Shown here piece after piece: positions 1-12,443 of a stretch of DNA of 64,000 bases (positions are counted from its first letter, which is position 1; every line of letters starts with the position of its first letter). The stretch is from positions 67,336 to 131,335 of the forward strand of contig BCIH01000004.1 in the NCBI GenBank assembly GCA_002897115.2. Direction: 5' to 3'. Under the pieces are notes generated by a model. That model ran no database searches and was not told the DNA's origin. It was given only the letters and a program-made list of their open reading frames with translations. A program made the position numbers and the translations under genes. Source of the stretch: Prototheca cutis. Lineage: Eukaryota; Chlorophyta; Trebouxiophyceae; Chlorellales; Chlorellaceae.

Positions 1-423
1 GACGCACAAGCAGATCGCCGTGGCAAGAAGAAAACGAGGCGTGCTGTCGCTTTTGACATCACTGACATCAACAAGGGGGCTGCTTCCCCAGCGCAAGCCA
101 GCCTGGCGGCCGCAGTTCTGTCTCCCACAGGCACCATGCGGCCACTGTCGGATGCCACCAACCGGCCTGTTGCTGACTCGGAGCCGGTCGATCCACCGGC
201 GTCCAAGTGTGTCCCTGCTGATGCACCGCCGCTGGCATCTAGCAAGCCGACAACAACCGGCAGAGGTCGGAAACGGCTGTTGCCCGCGCAAAAGCTGCAT
301 GACGAGCTGGCGGCCGACCTTGAGAATGCGGTGGGGCCAGGGAAAAGGAGGGGCGGCAGCGGAGAAGGCCGGCGCGTGACACGCCGGTTTGCTGCCATTC
401 ACGCCGTGACACTCCACCGCTGA
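1..423 (+). CDS. C-terminal fragment of an unidentified protein (5' end outside window)
   Basis: Frame 1 is open from the first base of the window to a TGA ending at 423, giving a 140-residue tail whose start lies upstream. The visible part begins with a basic patch (GKKKTRRA), continues through a Pro/Ala/Ser-rich low-complexity stretch and ends in another basic segment (GKRRGGSGEGRRVTRR). This looks like a disordered, possibly nuclear, C terminus. No domain is recognisable. An overlapping ORF in another frame (20-379) has no start context and I treat it as a shadow. That this is coding at all rests on the open frame and its composition. Confidence 0.45.
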   Translation, partial: DAQADRRGKKKTRRAVAFDITDINKGAASPAQASLAAAVLSPTGTMRPLSDATNRPVADSEPVDPPASKCVPADAPPLASSKPTTTGRGRKRLLPAQKLHDELAADLENAVGPGKRRGGSGEGRRVTRRFAAIHAVTLHR

Positions 424-691
424 GCTGGACGGAAGAGGAACCAGCGTTGGGACTGCGTTGGGGTGGGGGCCCCGGGTGTGGTGCATTGTCTGCACCGTCG
501 TTATTGCTGGCCTCCTGCATTGGGGCCTTTCCACCCGTCTCCATGGATCACAGCTGACTTGGCGTGCTTGACACAGACGTCCTGTTGCCTCGACTTCAAA
601 AGTTTTCCCATTTCTTTTTCCCATCTCGACTCAAACAGTCAGTCAACAAGACAAGGTGACAAGGAATGAAACATCGCATCTAGCATACAGC
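424..691. other. Short convergent 3' spacer
   Basis: This spacer lies between the stop of the left-edge gene and the stop of the minus-strand dehydrogenase. I see no coding signal. It presumably holds both 3' UTRs. Confidence 0.5.
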
Positions 692-1737
692 TCAGGACAT
701 TGTTGGTGGCAGGCCTGCGGCGGCGCGGACTGCCATGACGATGGCAGACCAGTCCACGTCCGGGCCGAACTGGGCACGGGCAGCCAGGAGGCTGCTGTGG
801 GCATTGTCGGTCGTGGGCACAGGGCAGTACACCTCGCGACTCAGGCTCCGAACGTGGCCGACGTCCTTGAGCCCCAGATCCACGGCAAAGCCACCCTCTG
901 AGCTCAAGTTGGAAGTCGTCAGGCGCTCGGCATACTTTGGCGCGATGACGGTGGTAACGAGCTTGTGGACGTCGAGCAAGGCATCGATCGGGACGCCCAG
1001 CTTGTCCCCCAGCGTCAAGAACTCGGCGGCGACTTGGATCTGTGCCGCGATCAGGCCATTACCACAGAGCTTCAGCGAAGTCGATGTGCCAGGGTCGTTG
1101 CCCAGATCCAGCACGCCGGCGCCGCCAAAGCTTGCCGCCAGCGGGGTGAGCCGGGCCCGGAGCTCGGCCGTTCCACCGGAGAGCAGTGCTTTCAGCTTCC
1201 CAGCAGCAGCTGCGTCGGGCCGGCCAAACACGGTGCAGGTGACGTATGTCACGTCCTTGCTGGCTGCACGCTCCGCAAGCTGGCGGGAGGTGCTCGGCAA
1301 GATGGTGCTGCACTCCACCCACACAGCGTTGGACCCGAAGGACACATGCTCGAACCAGCCGTCGAAAATCTGCGTTGCAGAGGCATCATTGCTGCTGATG
1401 CTGAAGATGACATCGGTGCCTGCAAGTTTGGCCAGGCTGTCGGCGACCACGGCGCCCTGGGCCTTGAGAGGTTCCGCCTTGCTGATGGTCCTGTTGTTCA
1501 CCGCCAGGGTGCTGGTGTAGCCTTCGACGCCACCCGCCAGGGCCTTTTGCAAGTTGGTCGCCATTCCTGCTCAGCCGGGTCGGTTGGAATCATTTTCAAT
1601 CAGTCATGTAAAAACAAGCCATGGCAATCAGCCCATTTGTGACAGCGTTTCGTGCATGGGGAGCCTGCATACACCTCCACCAGTCGAGGCGGACCTATGC
1701 CCATGCCGCCGAGACCAACCCATCCTACGGATGCCAT
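692..1737 (-). CDS. Beta-hydroxyacid dehydrogenase (3-hydroxyisobutyrate dehydrogenase-like)
   Basis: There are two exons, 1737-1695 and 1566-692, joined across a 128-bp intron (donor ATAG|gtccgc, acceptor ctgagcag|GA), giving 305 aa. The join restores the Rossmann dinucleotide motif VGLGGMGIGMATNL at residues 7-20, which the second exon alone lacks; this is why the upstream ATG at 1737 is chosen. Further family signatures are the substrate-binding segment WVECSTILPSTS, the KLCGN segment holding the catalytic lysine, and GLKDVGHV near the C terminus. Enzymes of this family oxidise 3-hydroxy acids or reduce small aldehydes such as glyoxylate and succinic semialdehyde with NAD(P). The substrate cannot be told from sequence. 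No clear organelle signal is seen. Confidence 0.85.
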
Positions 1738-2165
1738 GCTGTCTGATGCCGCGTAAACCCAAAGATGTTACAGTGCCAAATGTCGCAGGCACGGGTGCAA
1801 TGGGAGGCATGGCGCAGCGGGATCGGTTTCTTCCCGTTTTACGCCTGTGGTCGATCTGGAGATCGGCTGACGTCATGGCAGCTTCCTCTCAGGTAATCCA
1901 ACGGGGGGAACCCAGCCCTTTTCCCCTCCAGTTCCTGACGTGAACGCGGGGTCAACGCGTCCTTCTATCTGTCTGAGCATCGGAACTGCACCCCAAGTGC
2001 TGCTATCACGGATCAGCAATACAAAGAGATCGCCACGGAATTGCAGAAGGCAATGTATGCCCAGAGATGTCGTGATGTGCCCAAGCCATCCCCCCAGTGT
2101 TTGAATGCTGCCGGATTCATCAAGAAGAGGATGGATTGCGTCGAATGCACTGACAAGGAACAGGC
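1738..2165. promoter_or_regulatory. Spacer upstream of the dehydrogenase, downstream of the 14-exon gene
   Basis: Both flanking genes are on the minus strand, so this 428-bp stretch should hold the dehydrogenase promoter and 5' UTR plus the 3' UTR of the next gene. No ORF with coding character or obvious element is seen. Confidence 0.4.
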
Positions 2166-5100
2166 CTACTTCCGGCCTTCAGTCTCTGGTTTTGCTTCTG
2201 CTAGCTTTTCCAGCCATTTTTGCCTGACGGCTTCAAGAGCTCGGCTGGCATCCGCATCCGCTGGCTTGCTGGAACCTGTGCAGAATTGTGAGCTTGGAGC
2301 ATGGCGCATTGCTCGCTGCAATGCAATAAACGTGCCCTGAAGATCCCTTGCATGCACACGGCATCGTCATTCATCCGCATACCTTTCTTGGCTCCGCCAG
2401 ATCCAGGCTTGGAGCTTGCAGCTGGCAAGGCGCCGCCCCGGCCGCCAGCCAGCAGGGAAGCTCCCTTTCCTGTGGATCCCCGGGCTCGCTGCCCCCCGTT
2501 CATCGTCCCGCGAGACAACTGCACGATTCTAATTTGGGCTAACGATACGCATTGGTCTTCAGCTCGGCCGGACAGACTTGGTGGGACACAAGAGTGCCTA
2601 CAACACTTGAAAACCTTCACTGCTTCCAATGTACGCATGCACCAGTTCCACACCCCACACAAGCCTTCCTCCCCGGCGTCTTGCCTTTTTCAAGACCAGC
2701 TTGACAGAAAGCAGCTCGGCGCTGGAATCGCCCCAAAGCCGGCCGGCCATTGCGGAAGCTGTGCGGTAGCTAAGCTCCGGGTCCACTGCCATGAGCGCTC
2801 GGGCAACGTGCGTCTGGGAACACTGCTCCGCATGCCCGGCTTCATCATACAGCGCAACTTCCAGCGCCGAAAAGTGCTCGATCCGCTCTGCCAGGAACTG
2901 ATCCCGCACAGTTTCGGCAAATTCCCCTGGGGAAAGTTTTTTTGTGAAGAGGGGCCTTTTATGGTGCATGGGAAGTGGGCTACGGCATGAAGGTTTCAAG
3001 GTGTCGGGCTACATGATGACGGGCGAATGAACGAATAAATCTGGTTTTGTTGCATTCCAGGTGCAATCACATGGGGGTCCTGGCACCGTCAGGGCATGCG
3101 CTGCTTTGGGTTTGCGTGTGGCGTGCGGGCAGGATGCTGGGAACACACCGATTTGCCGCGCCGTCGCATCACGTCCTGCTTTCCATGCTGCCAGAGAAAA
3201 CATGCGTCCGCTGCCATCGGTCAAATCCCTGCCATGGACACCTCCCTCCGCACACCTTGGTTAAATTCACGGTCCTCCTCGAAGATTTTGTCCCAGTCCA
3301 CGGCCTGGCCTGGCTGATCCTCGTCAAGCGCCTGCATCAACTGATCAAACCGCTCTGCTGTCTTGCCGCCGGGGGAACCCACCCTGAAGTACGCAGCCAG
3401 GGCAGTATGAAGATCCGCCTGTATAGGGGGAGGGTGCTTGTAGCCTTGGATTCTGCCCATGTCCACCGCGACGCAGCACCACCCGATCTTCCATCCTAGA
3501 CCTGCATGCATCCATGCAGCACTCCCGCTCTCAACTTGCTTTGTCTACGGTGCCAGTGATCTTTCCCTTGGCTCGGTCCAGCGTCGCAAACAGCTCCTTG
3601 AGACTGTCCTGAAGCTGGATCTGTGCAAGGTACACGTCCTCCTTTGCATCCCCCTGTGCCATTGATGCAGTTCATGCGTCGGATTGGGTCGAGAGGCATG
3701 TGGTATGCTGGCGCTCCCTCCTTGCTTCGTGTCCACTATTTGACCAGGGCGCTCCACCAGAGACACTGCGCGCACAGTCTGATGGTCAAGGAACCTTCAC
3801 GCACCCCGTGCCCCATTCTCGCATGTTTCTCGCAGGCCAGTGCAGAAAATTGCATCAAGCAACCGGGCACCGCACCATGAGGATCTTGAGGAACAGTTCA
3901 CAGTCGGCATCCCACTGGTACTTCCACAGTCCATACAGGAAGCTGTACGCGAGCTACAGTGGCAAGTGGGAAAATGGAGACATTCTCCCGAAACCTGGCC
4001 TGAGACTCCCAGCTCCACTCGTCAATTGCACACTCCAGGCATGAGATAGTTGATGGGGCCCCTGTCCATGATGCGACCACTCACAATCCTTCAAACAAGC
4101 CATACCAACAGTGCATCCCAGTCCCACCTCAATCACGGCGTTCATGATTCCGACTTTCTTCTGGAAGGTGGTGAATATAAACTCAACCAGCTCGGCGCCC
4201 CTCCCAGTTCGGGATGCTGCGATGAAAGGTCGAGTGGACAGCTGTCAATCAGGACAGCTGGCACATCAACAGTCTTCTGGGATCGTCCAGGTGCCACATG
4301 TTTCCCGGCCAGTAAGCAATGCCGACGAGATAACAACCCAGAAAAATCGGCTCCATCGATCACCTGTGTCTGCAACCCTTGCAGCCCAAATTTCCTTTAC
4401 AAGCTTCTCGGTCTCCCGCTTTGACAAGTTCTTGTTCCGGACCTAGTTCGCTTGGCATGGGTTGGTTGATGGAGGTGGAGAACAGGTATGAACACCTGGC
4501 GCCGCCAACCCTGACTCAAGGCAGTCTGGATGGCGTAGAACCCGGCCAATGCACCCAGCAGAACCACACCTTGCCAACGGCGCGGAACAGGCGGGGCACG
4601 TCCGGCGCGGTGCCCATGGCTATGATGTGCGTGGCCCAGACCTCCTCGGGCTGGGAATCCAACATGCTGACAAACTGCTGGACCGCATTCTTCCGATCGC
4701 TCTCCTCCTCGCGCTTCTGGCGCGCCAGCTCTTTCTGTTGTCGGGGTGGCGTAGCGCGAGAGAGGGGGTTGTTGCGCAGCCAGGTCGGGCACTACCGTCA
4801 AGCCCTGCAGCCGCTGCCATTCAAATCGCCAGCCCCCTCACACCACACAAAAGGATTGCACCAGGTTTTTACCTTTTGGACGGCGAGCTCGTGTGCCTCC
4901 AATCGCATCAGCACCCCGGCGTGCTCTTGCCGCAGGCTGCACAGGGCGGACTGCAGCTGGTCCATGCGGGCAATGGTGCTCATCCGGTTGCGGTGGATCG
5001 CCACCTCCACGTCCTCCACGGCAACACCCTGCAGAGCGGCATGGGTGTGTGGGGTTCGTGGTGCTCAGAAATGCATGCACAGGAAGTCCAGGTCAGAAGC

Positions 5101-7481
5101 ATCGGTCATTGTCGCGATGGTGAGGCTGCTTCTGGTGGCGCCAAACAATCCATTCGTGCAGCCCATGCTCCAAACATGGCTGCTAGGCTATCTGTTTCCC
5201 CAGCAGCAGCAGCAACCCTTCATTATGCCATCCGTATGCCGACTTCAAACCCCAGCGATCGACGTATTCAACGCACCCTTCCAGCCAGCAGACCAAACAA
5301 GGTGGGATCCAAGGGTGTCCTGGCGGCGGTGCTGCCAAGCAGGTAGTCTGCCACCAGGGTCAAATCGTGGCCATCCATCCGCTCCCATTCGTTGCTGTGG
5401 TCCAGGTGCACGTGCTCTCCTAAAAAGGCCAGCAGTGAGGCCAGCCCTCCAGAAAGTATGGCATTCCTCACTTCCACGGCACGGGCAGCCCGGCCCCGGA
5501 CGAGACGCTGTGCGGCAGCATACAGTCCAGACAGTCCCGGTGACAACGAGCCGCAGAGCCATCGAGAGAGGTCCCCAGCAGGAAGAGCGACAACGGCACT
5601 TTCGGTCCTGTGCAAGACGTCCACCAGAATCCGTTCTGCACGGACAAAATGAGGAGCAGTTTGGATAGGCTGGTGATAGGGATCAATGGAATTCCACAGT
5701 AGGTGCATGGAATGTGCAAGGAAGGTTCACACCATACATGCACAGAGAGAAAGCCTCAGGTCTCCAACATCATATCTTATGCCCGCTCATGATGACACCT
5801 GTCTCGAGGTCACCGCAGCCCAGAAAGAGCACATGCCCATGTGGTCGGGGTGTGCGGCCTCGCAGGGCTGCTTCCAGGTCGTCCTGTTCGAGCCGGACAT
5901 CTTCCAGCTCTCCTCGCAGCACGGCCACATCCTCTGCCACCGATTCCACCTCCGCCAGGCGGTGCATGAGGGACAGGTTTTCCCGGCCGGCCGCCGCCAG
6001 GCGCTCTGCCCACTGCCGCCGCTCCTCCAGCTCCTGGGCCAAGTCTGCCTGCTGGCTATCCGCACCTGTGCAGGGTCATATTTGTTTACTCGCATGCATC
6101 CTTGAGTGAGCAGGTCCACCCCGTCCAAGAGCCTACAGTCACTGAGTAACGAGGACGGCCATAAACTGAAGGGCAGGCGCAGACGCAGCCCATGTATCGC
6201 CTATGAGGCTGTGTCCTCTGCATCTCAGTACTCGCCTGACTCGCTGACAATGCCCTGCTCGGACTGCGACCTCGGCGTATGCGCATAATCTGCAGAGAGG
6301 GAGATGTCCCGGCACGGTGCGGTTCTGCCTGGCACCCAACAACCAGGCAAGCACCGCTTGCAGATGGACTGCCATGGGCAGGTTTCCAAAACCACCATAA
6401 AATACAAAAGGAAAGAAAGAAACGCAATGAACATCCTTTCCCATCAACACCTGATGTCATGGCAGATCGGGCAGGCATGCTGCGGAGGAAGCCAGCCTCT
6501 GATGCGGTCATCGCATACTCCATCTCTTGACCAGCCACCGTGGTGGGTGCTGGTGGATCCCCCTGCATTGTTAGAATTCAACATGTCAATCATCATTGTG
6601 TCAAGCACAGGAGCTTGTCTGTTTGACCCAGGGAGGGACCATCTGTCGCAGCCAAACTCCGGGGCTACGTCCCCCGGTCGATGTCCCCCACCCCAAAGAA
6701 TCCCAAGTTCACCACAAACCCATCCCGCCTCACCCTCTGCTTTCTGAGAAATCCCACGTCCGAACGAAGCAGCGCACACTCCAACTGGAGGCGCTGGGCG
6801 TCCTCGCTCCGCGCCCGCTCCAGGTCCCGGAGGCCCCTGACAGCCGCCGCCGAGGTGGTGGCCTGGAGCGCCCACAGCGCTGCAAGAAAATGTGCCAGCG
6901 CTGGTGACCAAGCGTGCACCTGTTGTAGCAGGGAGGCTTCATGCTGAGCCGTGGCGATGCTTTCTCTATGCCATGATGTGGGTGGTTGCAGATCAGTCCA
7001 TGTCAAGGGATGCCTCGATGGGGTGTTTTTCCTCTCGCCAATCAGCGGTGGGCATGCGGAGCGCGCTCCCCGTTCTCAAAAATGCCCGTACCATGGCAGT
7101 GGCCTGGAAGGCGGACTTTGAGAAGAGAAGAGCTGCATCGTGCGCAGTGGCAGCAAGGAACTCGGCGGTCTCCTTGGAACCCAGGGTGGCGTGGCAGTCG
7201 TTAAAGCTTCCGATCTCAGCCTGAGCGCAGAGGAAACCGGCAGCAGCGTCCTCTTCCTCTCCGTCCATGCTTCAGCCTTTGCAGAGAAACAAAAACAAGG
7301 TGCTGTCATACAAACACCACAGATCATTCAAACGGACCTGGAGCCATTCACGGAGGCGATGTACTTGTTCCTTCTTCGGCGGCGGCTGGTGGCCCCGCAA
7401 GCCGGCCGCCAGCTCAGCGTCCAGAGCTGCGAGCTCGGCAGCCTCGCTCTCCGTCGGTGATGGGATATCCTCAGCGCCCAT
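2166..7481 (-). CDS. Unidentified 14-exon gene, 773-aa coiled-coil protein
   Basis: Exons: 7481-7338, 7220-7092, 6919-6734, 6523-6451, 6065-5799, 5635-5277, 5028-4873, 4734-4570, 4241-4128, 3953-3876, 3653-3549, 3418-3256, 2926-2654 and 2275-2166. All join in phase with GT-AG signals to give 773 aa starting MGAEDIPSPTESEAAEL. The acidic Ala/Glu-rich N terminus is followed by a strong coiled coil in exon 5 (QELEERRQWAERL through LEDVRLEQDDLEAAL). A largely helical middle contains AYSFLYGLWKYQWDAD, and the charged C-terminal part has DWDKIFEEDREFNQG and ends in a Lys/Glu-rich tail. I do not recognise the family. The helical, coiled-coil character suggests a structural or scaffold role, but that is inference. 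Exon 4 (small) and exons 13-14 are the least certain joins. No signal peptide or membrane segment is seen. Confidence 0.7.
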
Positions 7482-7916
7482 TGCTCACACAGAATTATAC
7501 ACACATTAATATGGGAACGGCAGGTAGCTGAGCCTGTGAGGAGGTTTCCCAGGGTCGCGCCGGCGAGCGGTCACGCGAGGTCTCCACTTCCGCAACCCTT
7601 GCCGCGAGCACCTTGCGACGTGAACCCTCTATCGCAGGCGTGGCACTGGGCTTGTGCATGGATAATGTTCTTGTACCTATTACATTTCCGGGGACATAAT
7701 CGCAGTACAGGGTCCCTGGCGGGACGTTCAATTTGGATGAGTTTGACCGTCCTCGCTGGCTAGGTTGGTTCCGAAGGAAGGCTCGCTGCGCTCTTCCGCA
7801 TACCGATCGGCAAGGATCCCCGATACAAGCCATCCGGGGGATCCTGATTGTCTGGTTCCCACGCATCAAAGCTGCAAACTGTTAAGTTTTTTGAATGGTT
7901 GCCAAGTGACAGAGTC
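7482..7916. promoter_or_regulatory. Divergent promoter region between the coiled-coil gene and SppA
   Basis: These 435 bp separate two genes transcribed away from each other, so both promoters should lie here. I see no TATA-like box I would defend and no other ORF of interest. Confidence 0.4.
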
Positions 7917-10900
7917 ATGTCGCGCACCGCAACCGGGCTGGCCTGGGGCCCCGCCAGGCAGGTCCTGATGCGGTTGCAACACGGCACCCGCGGTAGGCCT
8001 CGGTGGGTGGCACACGGGTTCTGCTGCTCATTGGATTGTTCAATGCTGAGCACGCATCGTGTTCGTTTTGGTACAGTGCATGGCCAGGGAATGGATTGTA
8101 GCTCCTGTGCTCCCAGTTCATGCAGGCTGGAGCGATCTGGTGTCTGGGTCCAGGGCCGCTGGGAGCAGACAATGCCTGCCGCCACTGGCACTGAGAGTGA
8201 GGCAGTGGAGCTCGGCCACCGACGCCACCGCGGCCGACATATACGCGATTGAGAAGCGGCCGCCGCTGCCGCCACTGCCAGACAAGGAACTGGATTTTGA
8301 GCGGGACAAGCCCCGGTGGTCGGTATGGGGTGCTTGGACTCGATTCAGCATTCTCCCCTGGAAAAGGATCCCAGACGAATCAGTGCTGGCTTTCAAGGTA
8401 CTGAGCCGGAGGGGGTTGAATGGATGAGGGATGTTGTGGGATGTTGGGAGTGGCAGAGTCGCGGTGGCTCAGCTTGTGGTCAAAATCCCTCTTGCGCTTC
8501 CCCCACCGCACCTGGCATTGCCAAGACCCCCACCCTCACCCCCAACCCCACCAAATGCACACACTCTGAACAGCTGTCCGGCAAGATTCCCGAGTTGCGC
8601 CAGCCGTCCTTGAGTATGCCTGGCCCTTCCCTTGGAGCCATTGCACGGGCCATCAGGAACGCCGCCGCCGACAGTCGCGTCAAAGGTATCGCCGTGCGCA
8701 TCGACCCCTTGAATGTCGGTTGGGCAACCCTCCAGGTCGGTAGGCGTGGGGAGTTCTGTGCCTTGCATCGAGTGGACAGGACAATGCATGAGCATGTGCG
8801 GGACTGGCCCTTTGGTTTTCCACTGGGATCAAGGACATCTAGACACACTTCCTTCCCTTGGCCACAGAAGTGCCACTTCCCTGCATGCATCAGTGCATGA
8901 CTTGACATCCTCACCCACACTCGCACAGGAGCTTCGACGGAATGTGGAGTACTTTCGTGAGTCTGGCAAGTTTAGCATTGCCTACATGGAGCGTGCTGCG
9001 GAGAAGGAGTACTACCTTGCCTCTGCATTTGAGGAAGTCTACTGCCCGCCCACAGGGTTGCTCTTCGTCCGAGGATTTTCCATCTCCAGCCTCTTCCTCC
9101 GTGGAGTTCTCGACAAGGTGAGGGCGTTGTGGTGGCGCGACTGTGGGTTTTCCGATAATGGACTGTAATCGAGACTGAGAACCTGGTCACTGCTGCTGCC
9201 ACACGCGCTGCCAGGTGGGCATCGAGCCAGAGGTCCGGCGCATCGGCAAGTACAAGTCCGCGGGAGACCAATTCCTGCGCAAAGACATGTCTGGCAAGCG
9301 TTGTTATCAATGGGTGCTGCTGGCTTGGGTGAAGCTTTGTGTGGCTGCATGCACCCAGTAACTCGATGCAGTCTCGGGCTTTTGAGGCCTTCCGCACAAT
9401 TACATGCCTCTCACATGCAGACGCTCAGAGGGAGCAGATGATTGCATTGCTGGACGGCGTGGAAAAGACCTTTGTCCAGGACGTGGCAAGATCTCGGAAC
9501 AAGACCCCCGAAGAGGTACTGGGGATGGAACTCTACTGATCGACCGGAAGCCCGGCCTCTGAGGCTGCGGCAACTCCCGCATGCAATGAGGTCAAGCCCC
9601 CCCCCCCCCCCCCCCCGCCCCCCCACACACACCCCCACACACACACCCACACCCACACCCACGCAAGCAACTCCCTCCTCAACTGTCGCAGGTCCGGGCG
9701 CTGATTGATCAGGGCTTGCTGACGGCGGGGCAGTACAGTGCTGGCGGCTGGTTGACAGGGCTGGTGTACGAGGACCAGGTCGAGGACCTATTGAAACAGC
9801 GCACCGGCGGGCGGGCCGACCGCGTGCGGCGCGTATCGCTGTGGCGGCTAGCCGCGATGGGCCGGTCCCCGGGCTGGACCGACCTGCACAGGGGCAAGGC
9901 CGTGGCTGTCATCCGAGCACAGGGGCCTGTGATCCCGAGCGGCGCTCACGTGCCGGGATCCACCATCCAGTCTGCAGAGATTGTCCGTCAACTCCGAGCC
10001 GTCGCGGAGAACAAGCGGGTACGTGCTCCTGGGGAGTTGAGTGATGTTCTCTCTGCCCCCGGGGTTGTAGTTCACACTGGAATCGGCACGCGACCTGGAA
10101 GGGGGTGAATTCAGAGGGCACATCCACAAGCACCGGCCACAAGACCTCCAAAAAACCGCCCTTCCTGAGTCCACATCCCTCGCTTTCTCTTTATCGACCC
10201 GTGCAAAGATTGCGGCGGTGGTGCTGCGGATCGACAGTCCCGGCGGCGATGCCGTCGCTTCTGACGTCATATGGCGGGAAATCCAGGTCCTGCGGCGCAA
10301 AAAGCCGGTCATCGCATCCCTGTCCAATGTCGCTGCCTCGGGAGGTGTGTTTCGGCTATAATGGTGGTGGCAGTTTGAAGGCAGCACACAGCTGCTGGTT
10401 ATTTGTTTCCTGTTGGGGGGAAGGGGAGGTTGACTTGCTGGATGCTGATTGATTGGGACATGGAAGGGGAAGCCGGTTTATACCGCGATGAGGCATTCTG
10501 CTGTCCAATTGCAGTCCCCTAACCTGCATGCGTCATTGCCAATCATCCCCCTGTTGAACACACACACACACACACACCCGCCGTACCGGGGTCACGTCAA
10601 CCCACGCCCCACAGGCTACTACATTGCCATGGCGTCGACGTACATCGTGGCAGAGCCACTGAGCATCACGGGGTCAATTGGCGTGGTGCTCAGCAAGTTT
10701 TGCGTGGTGCCGCTGTTTGAAAAACTCGGCCTCAACATGCAGACGCTGTCCATGTGGGTATTGTGTGGCAGGAAGTTGGGGTGGGGCGGGCTTGGGGGTC
10801 GGATGGGTCTGGGATTATCAGGAGGGGATGACTTTGTTCGTGGAATATCTGTGTCTCCTGGTGGTCTGATGGTGCGCTTGTATAGCGCAGACCCTTCCCG

Positions 10901-12049
10901 GTGCCTCAACACCACACCGCATACCCAGCGCTTTCTTGTTGTTGTTGGCCATAGTAAAAAGGGGACGACGCTTTCTTTCCCAACACTACTCCTCAGCGGC
11001 ATTCATTCCATGCATCCGCTCACCCACTCATGGCAGCGGCAAGTATGCAAATGTGCTATCGGCATCCCAGCCGCCGACCCCCGAGGACAGAAAGTGGTTG
11101 GACGAGGCCGCAGAGGGTTTCTACAAGGTGTTTAGAGACAAGGCTGCTGCCAGCCGGGGCATGACGATCGAAGCGATGCAGGTTGGCAAACTGGCCCGGT
11201 TTCATCAATGCGCTGCGCTGTTTTGTGAATGTGTGTGTGGATGGTGGAGGAGCCGAGGTGGGGCGGCATGGAGGCTGGAGGGTGGGGCTGGGGAGATCCT
11301 GCCATTTTGCAGCCCCCCACCCACCTATGCATCACCCGTGGAGAAACACAGGAAGTCGCCCAGGGCCGAGTCTGGACTGGCGAGGACGCAGCAGCCAAGG
11401 GTCTGGTAGATGCCGTGGGTGGCTTCCGCCGTGCAGTGCAGCTGGCTCATGCGGCCGCTGGCCTGCCGACCACGACGCCACCAGTGCTCATCGAGATCAC
11501 GCGTCCCAAGGTGGGCTTTCTCTGGGGATGTACGCCTTGCGTTTACTCGCATGACATGAAATTACAAGCACAGCACCCGTACCTCTGCACACTGCGGCCT
11601 GCAGGGACTGCTGTCGCGGTTGTTCGAGGGCTCCACCTCAAACCCGCTCCTGTTCTCGCTGATGCCGAGCTGGATGGCGCGCGTGATGGCAAGCACGCAG
11701 GCGCAACAGGGTACGTAGTTTTGGTCGTATGGTGGGCTTTGTTTTCTTGGGGTGGGGATCCTGACATGCAGTTGTTTTCTTGGCTGACGTCAGACACGGG
11801 AGGGGGGACACTCACGGGGATGACCAAGGGACACGTCCATGGGAGATGTAGTTGTTTGTCAACGTGGGGGCTTCAAGACGTTTGTTCTATCATTGTTTCA
11901 TACCGGTTGCAGTGGCAGAGACCCTGGAACTCGCAGCACAATTCTCCCGGGGTGCTGCTGTGGCGTTGACACCTGTCGACGACATCAACGGCAGCGATGG
12001 ACTGGATCAGGCTGGCCCTTCCAACACTTGCGCCACGGACTGGTTGTAA
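7917..12049 (+). CDS. SPPA: SppA-type protease IV (chloroplast signal peptide peptidase A)
   Basis: Thirteen exons: 7917-7992, 8126-8397, 8574-8735, 8929-9117, 9215-9293, 9421-9515, 9692-10018, 10209-10344, 10615-10753, 11037-11181, 11352-11510, 11605-11710 and 11913-12049. They encode 673 aa, close to the usual length of plant SppA. The N terminus [20 protein letters not shown] is basic and hydroxylated like a plastid transit peptide. Both S49 domains are present: the N-terminal half carries the catalytic lysine motif GKYKSAGD, and the C-terminal half carries the nucleophile serine motif NVAASGGYYIAM, split across exons 8 and 9. The Ser/Lys dyad is therefore intact. In plants this membrane-associated thylakoid protease is light-induced; the role here is inferred from that. 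Intron 5 begins with GC instead of GT; using it gives the length expected from plant homologues. Confidence 0.93.
9597..9663. repeat. Poly-C followed by CA-rich tract inside SppA intron 6
   Basis: A run of about 20 C is followed by CCCCACACAC-type sequence, ending about 30 bp before the exon 7 acceptor. It acts at least as a long pyrimidine-rich tract on the sense strand. Confidence 0.85.
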
Positions 12050-12443
12050 TGCCGCATTTCTGGGAGTTTACAAATACTGTGCACAGCTTTTCATCAAGTT
12101 TGGTTATGCTGTTCGTATAAGAACGCAAATTGTAGCTGATTGAACATATTACGTTTGTTTTGGGGGAGTATTATGTGGGCGGGACCGCAAGTTTTGGGGG
12201 ACTGCGCGATTCCAAGAGGAACGCCGTAGGACCACCTGATATCAGTGCTAAGAATTCCAAGTGCAACATTTCGGAGAAGGGGGCTACGCATCTTCAGCGT
12301 CGCTGCGCAAACTTGCAGAGACCTATCAAAAGGGTAAAAGAAAGTGCCAGCACATTTCATAACCCCAGAGCAGTCCTTTGATTGCATAATCACCAAAGGA
12401 ACAGGGGTTCACGTTAGTGCGAACTACAAGGAGAGGGTGTATT
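12050..12443. other. 3' spacer between SppA and a small minus-strand gene
   Basis: AT-richer than its surroundings. TGTAA, the usual green-algal polyadenylation signal, overlaps the SppA stop region at 12045-12051 (ggttgtaatg). I see no supported gene. Confidence 0.35.
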
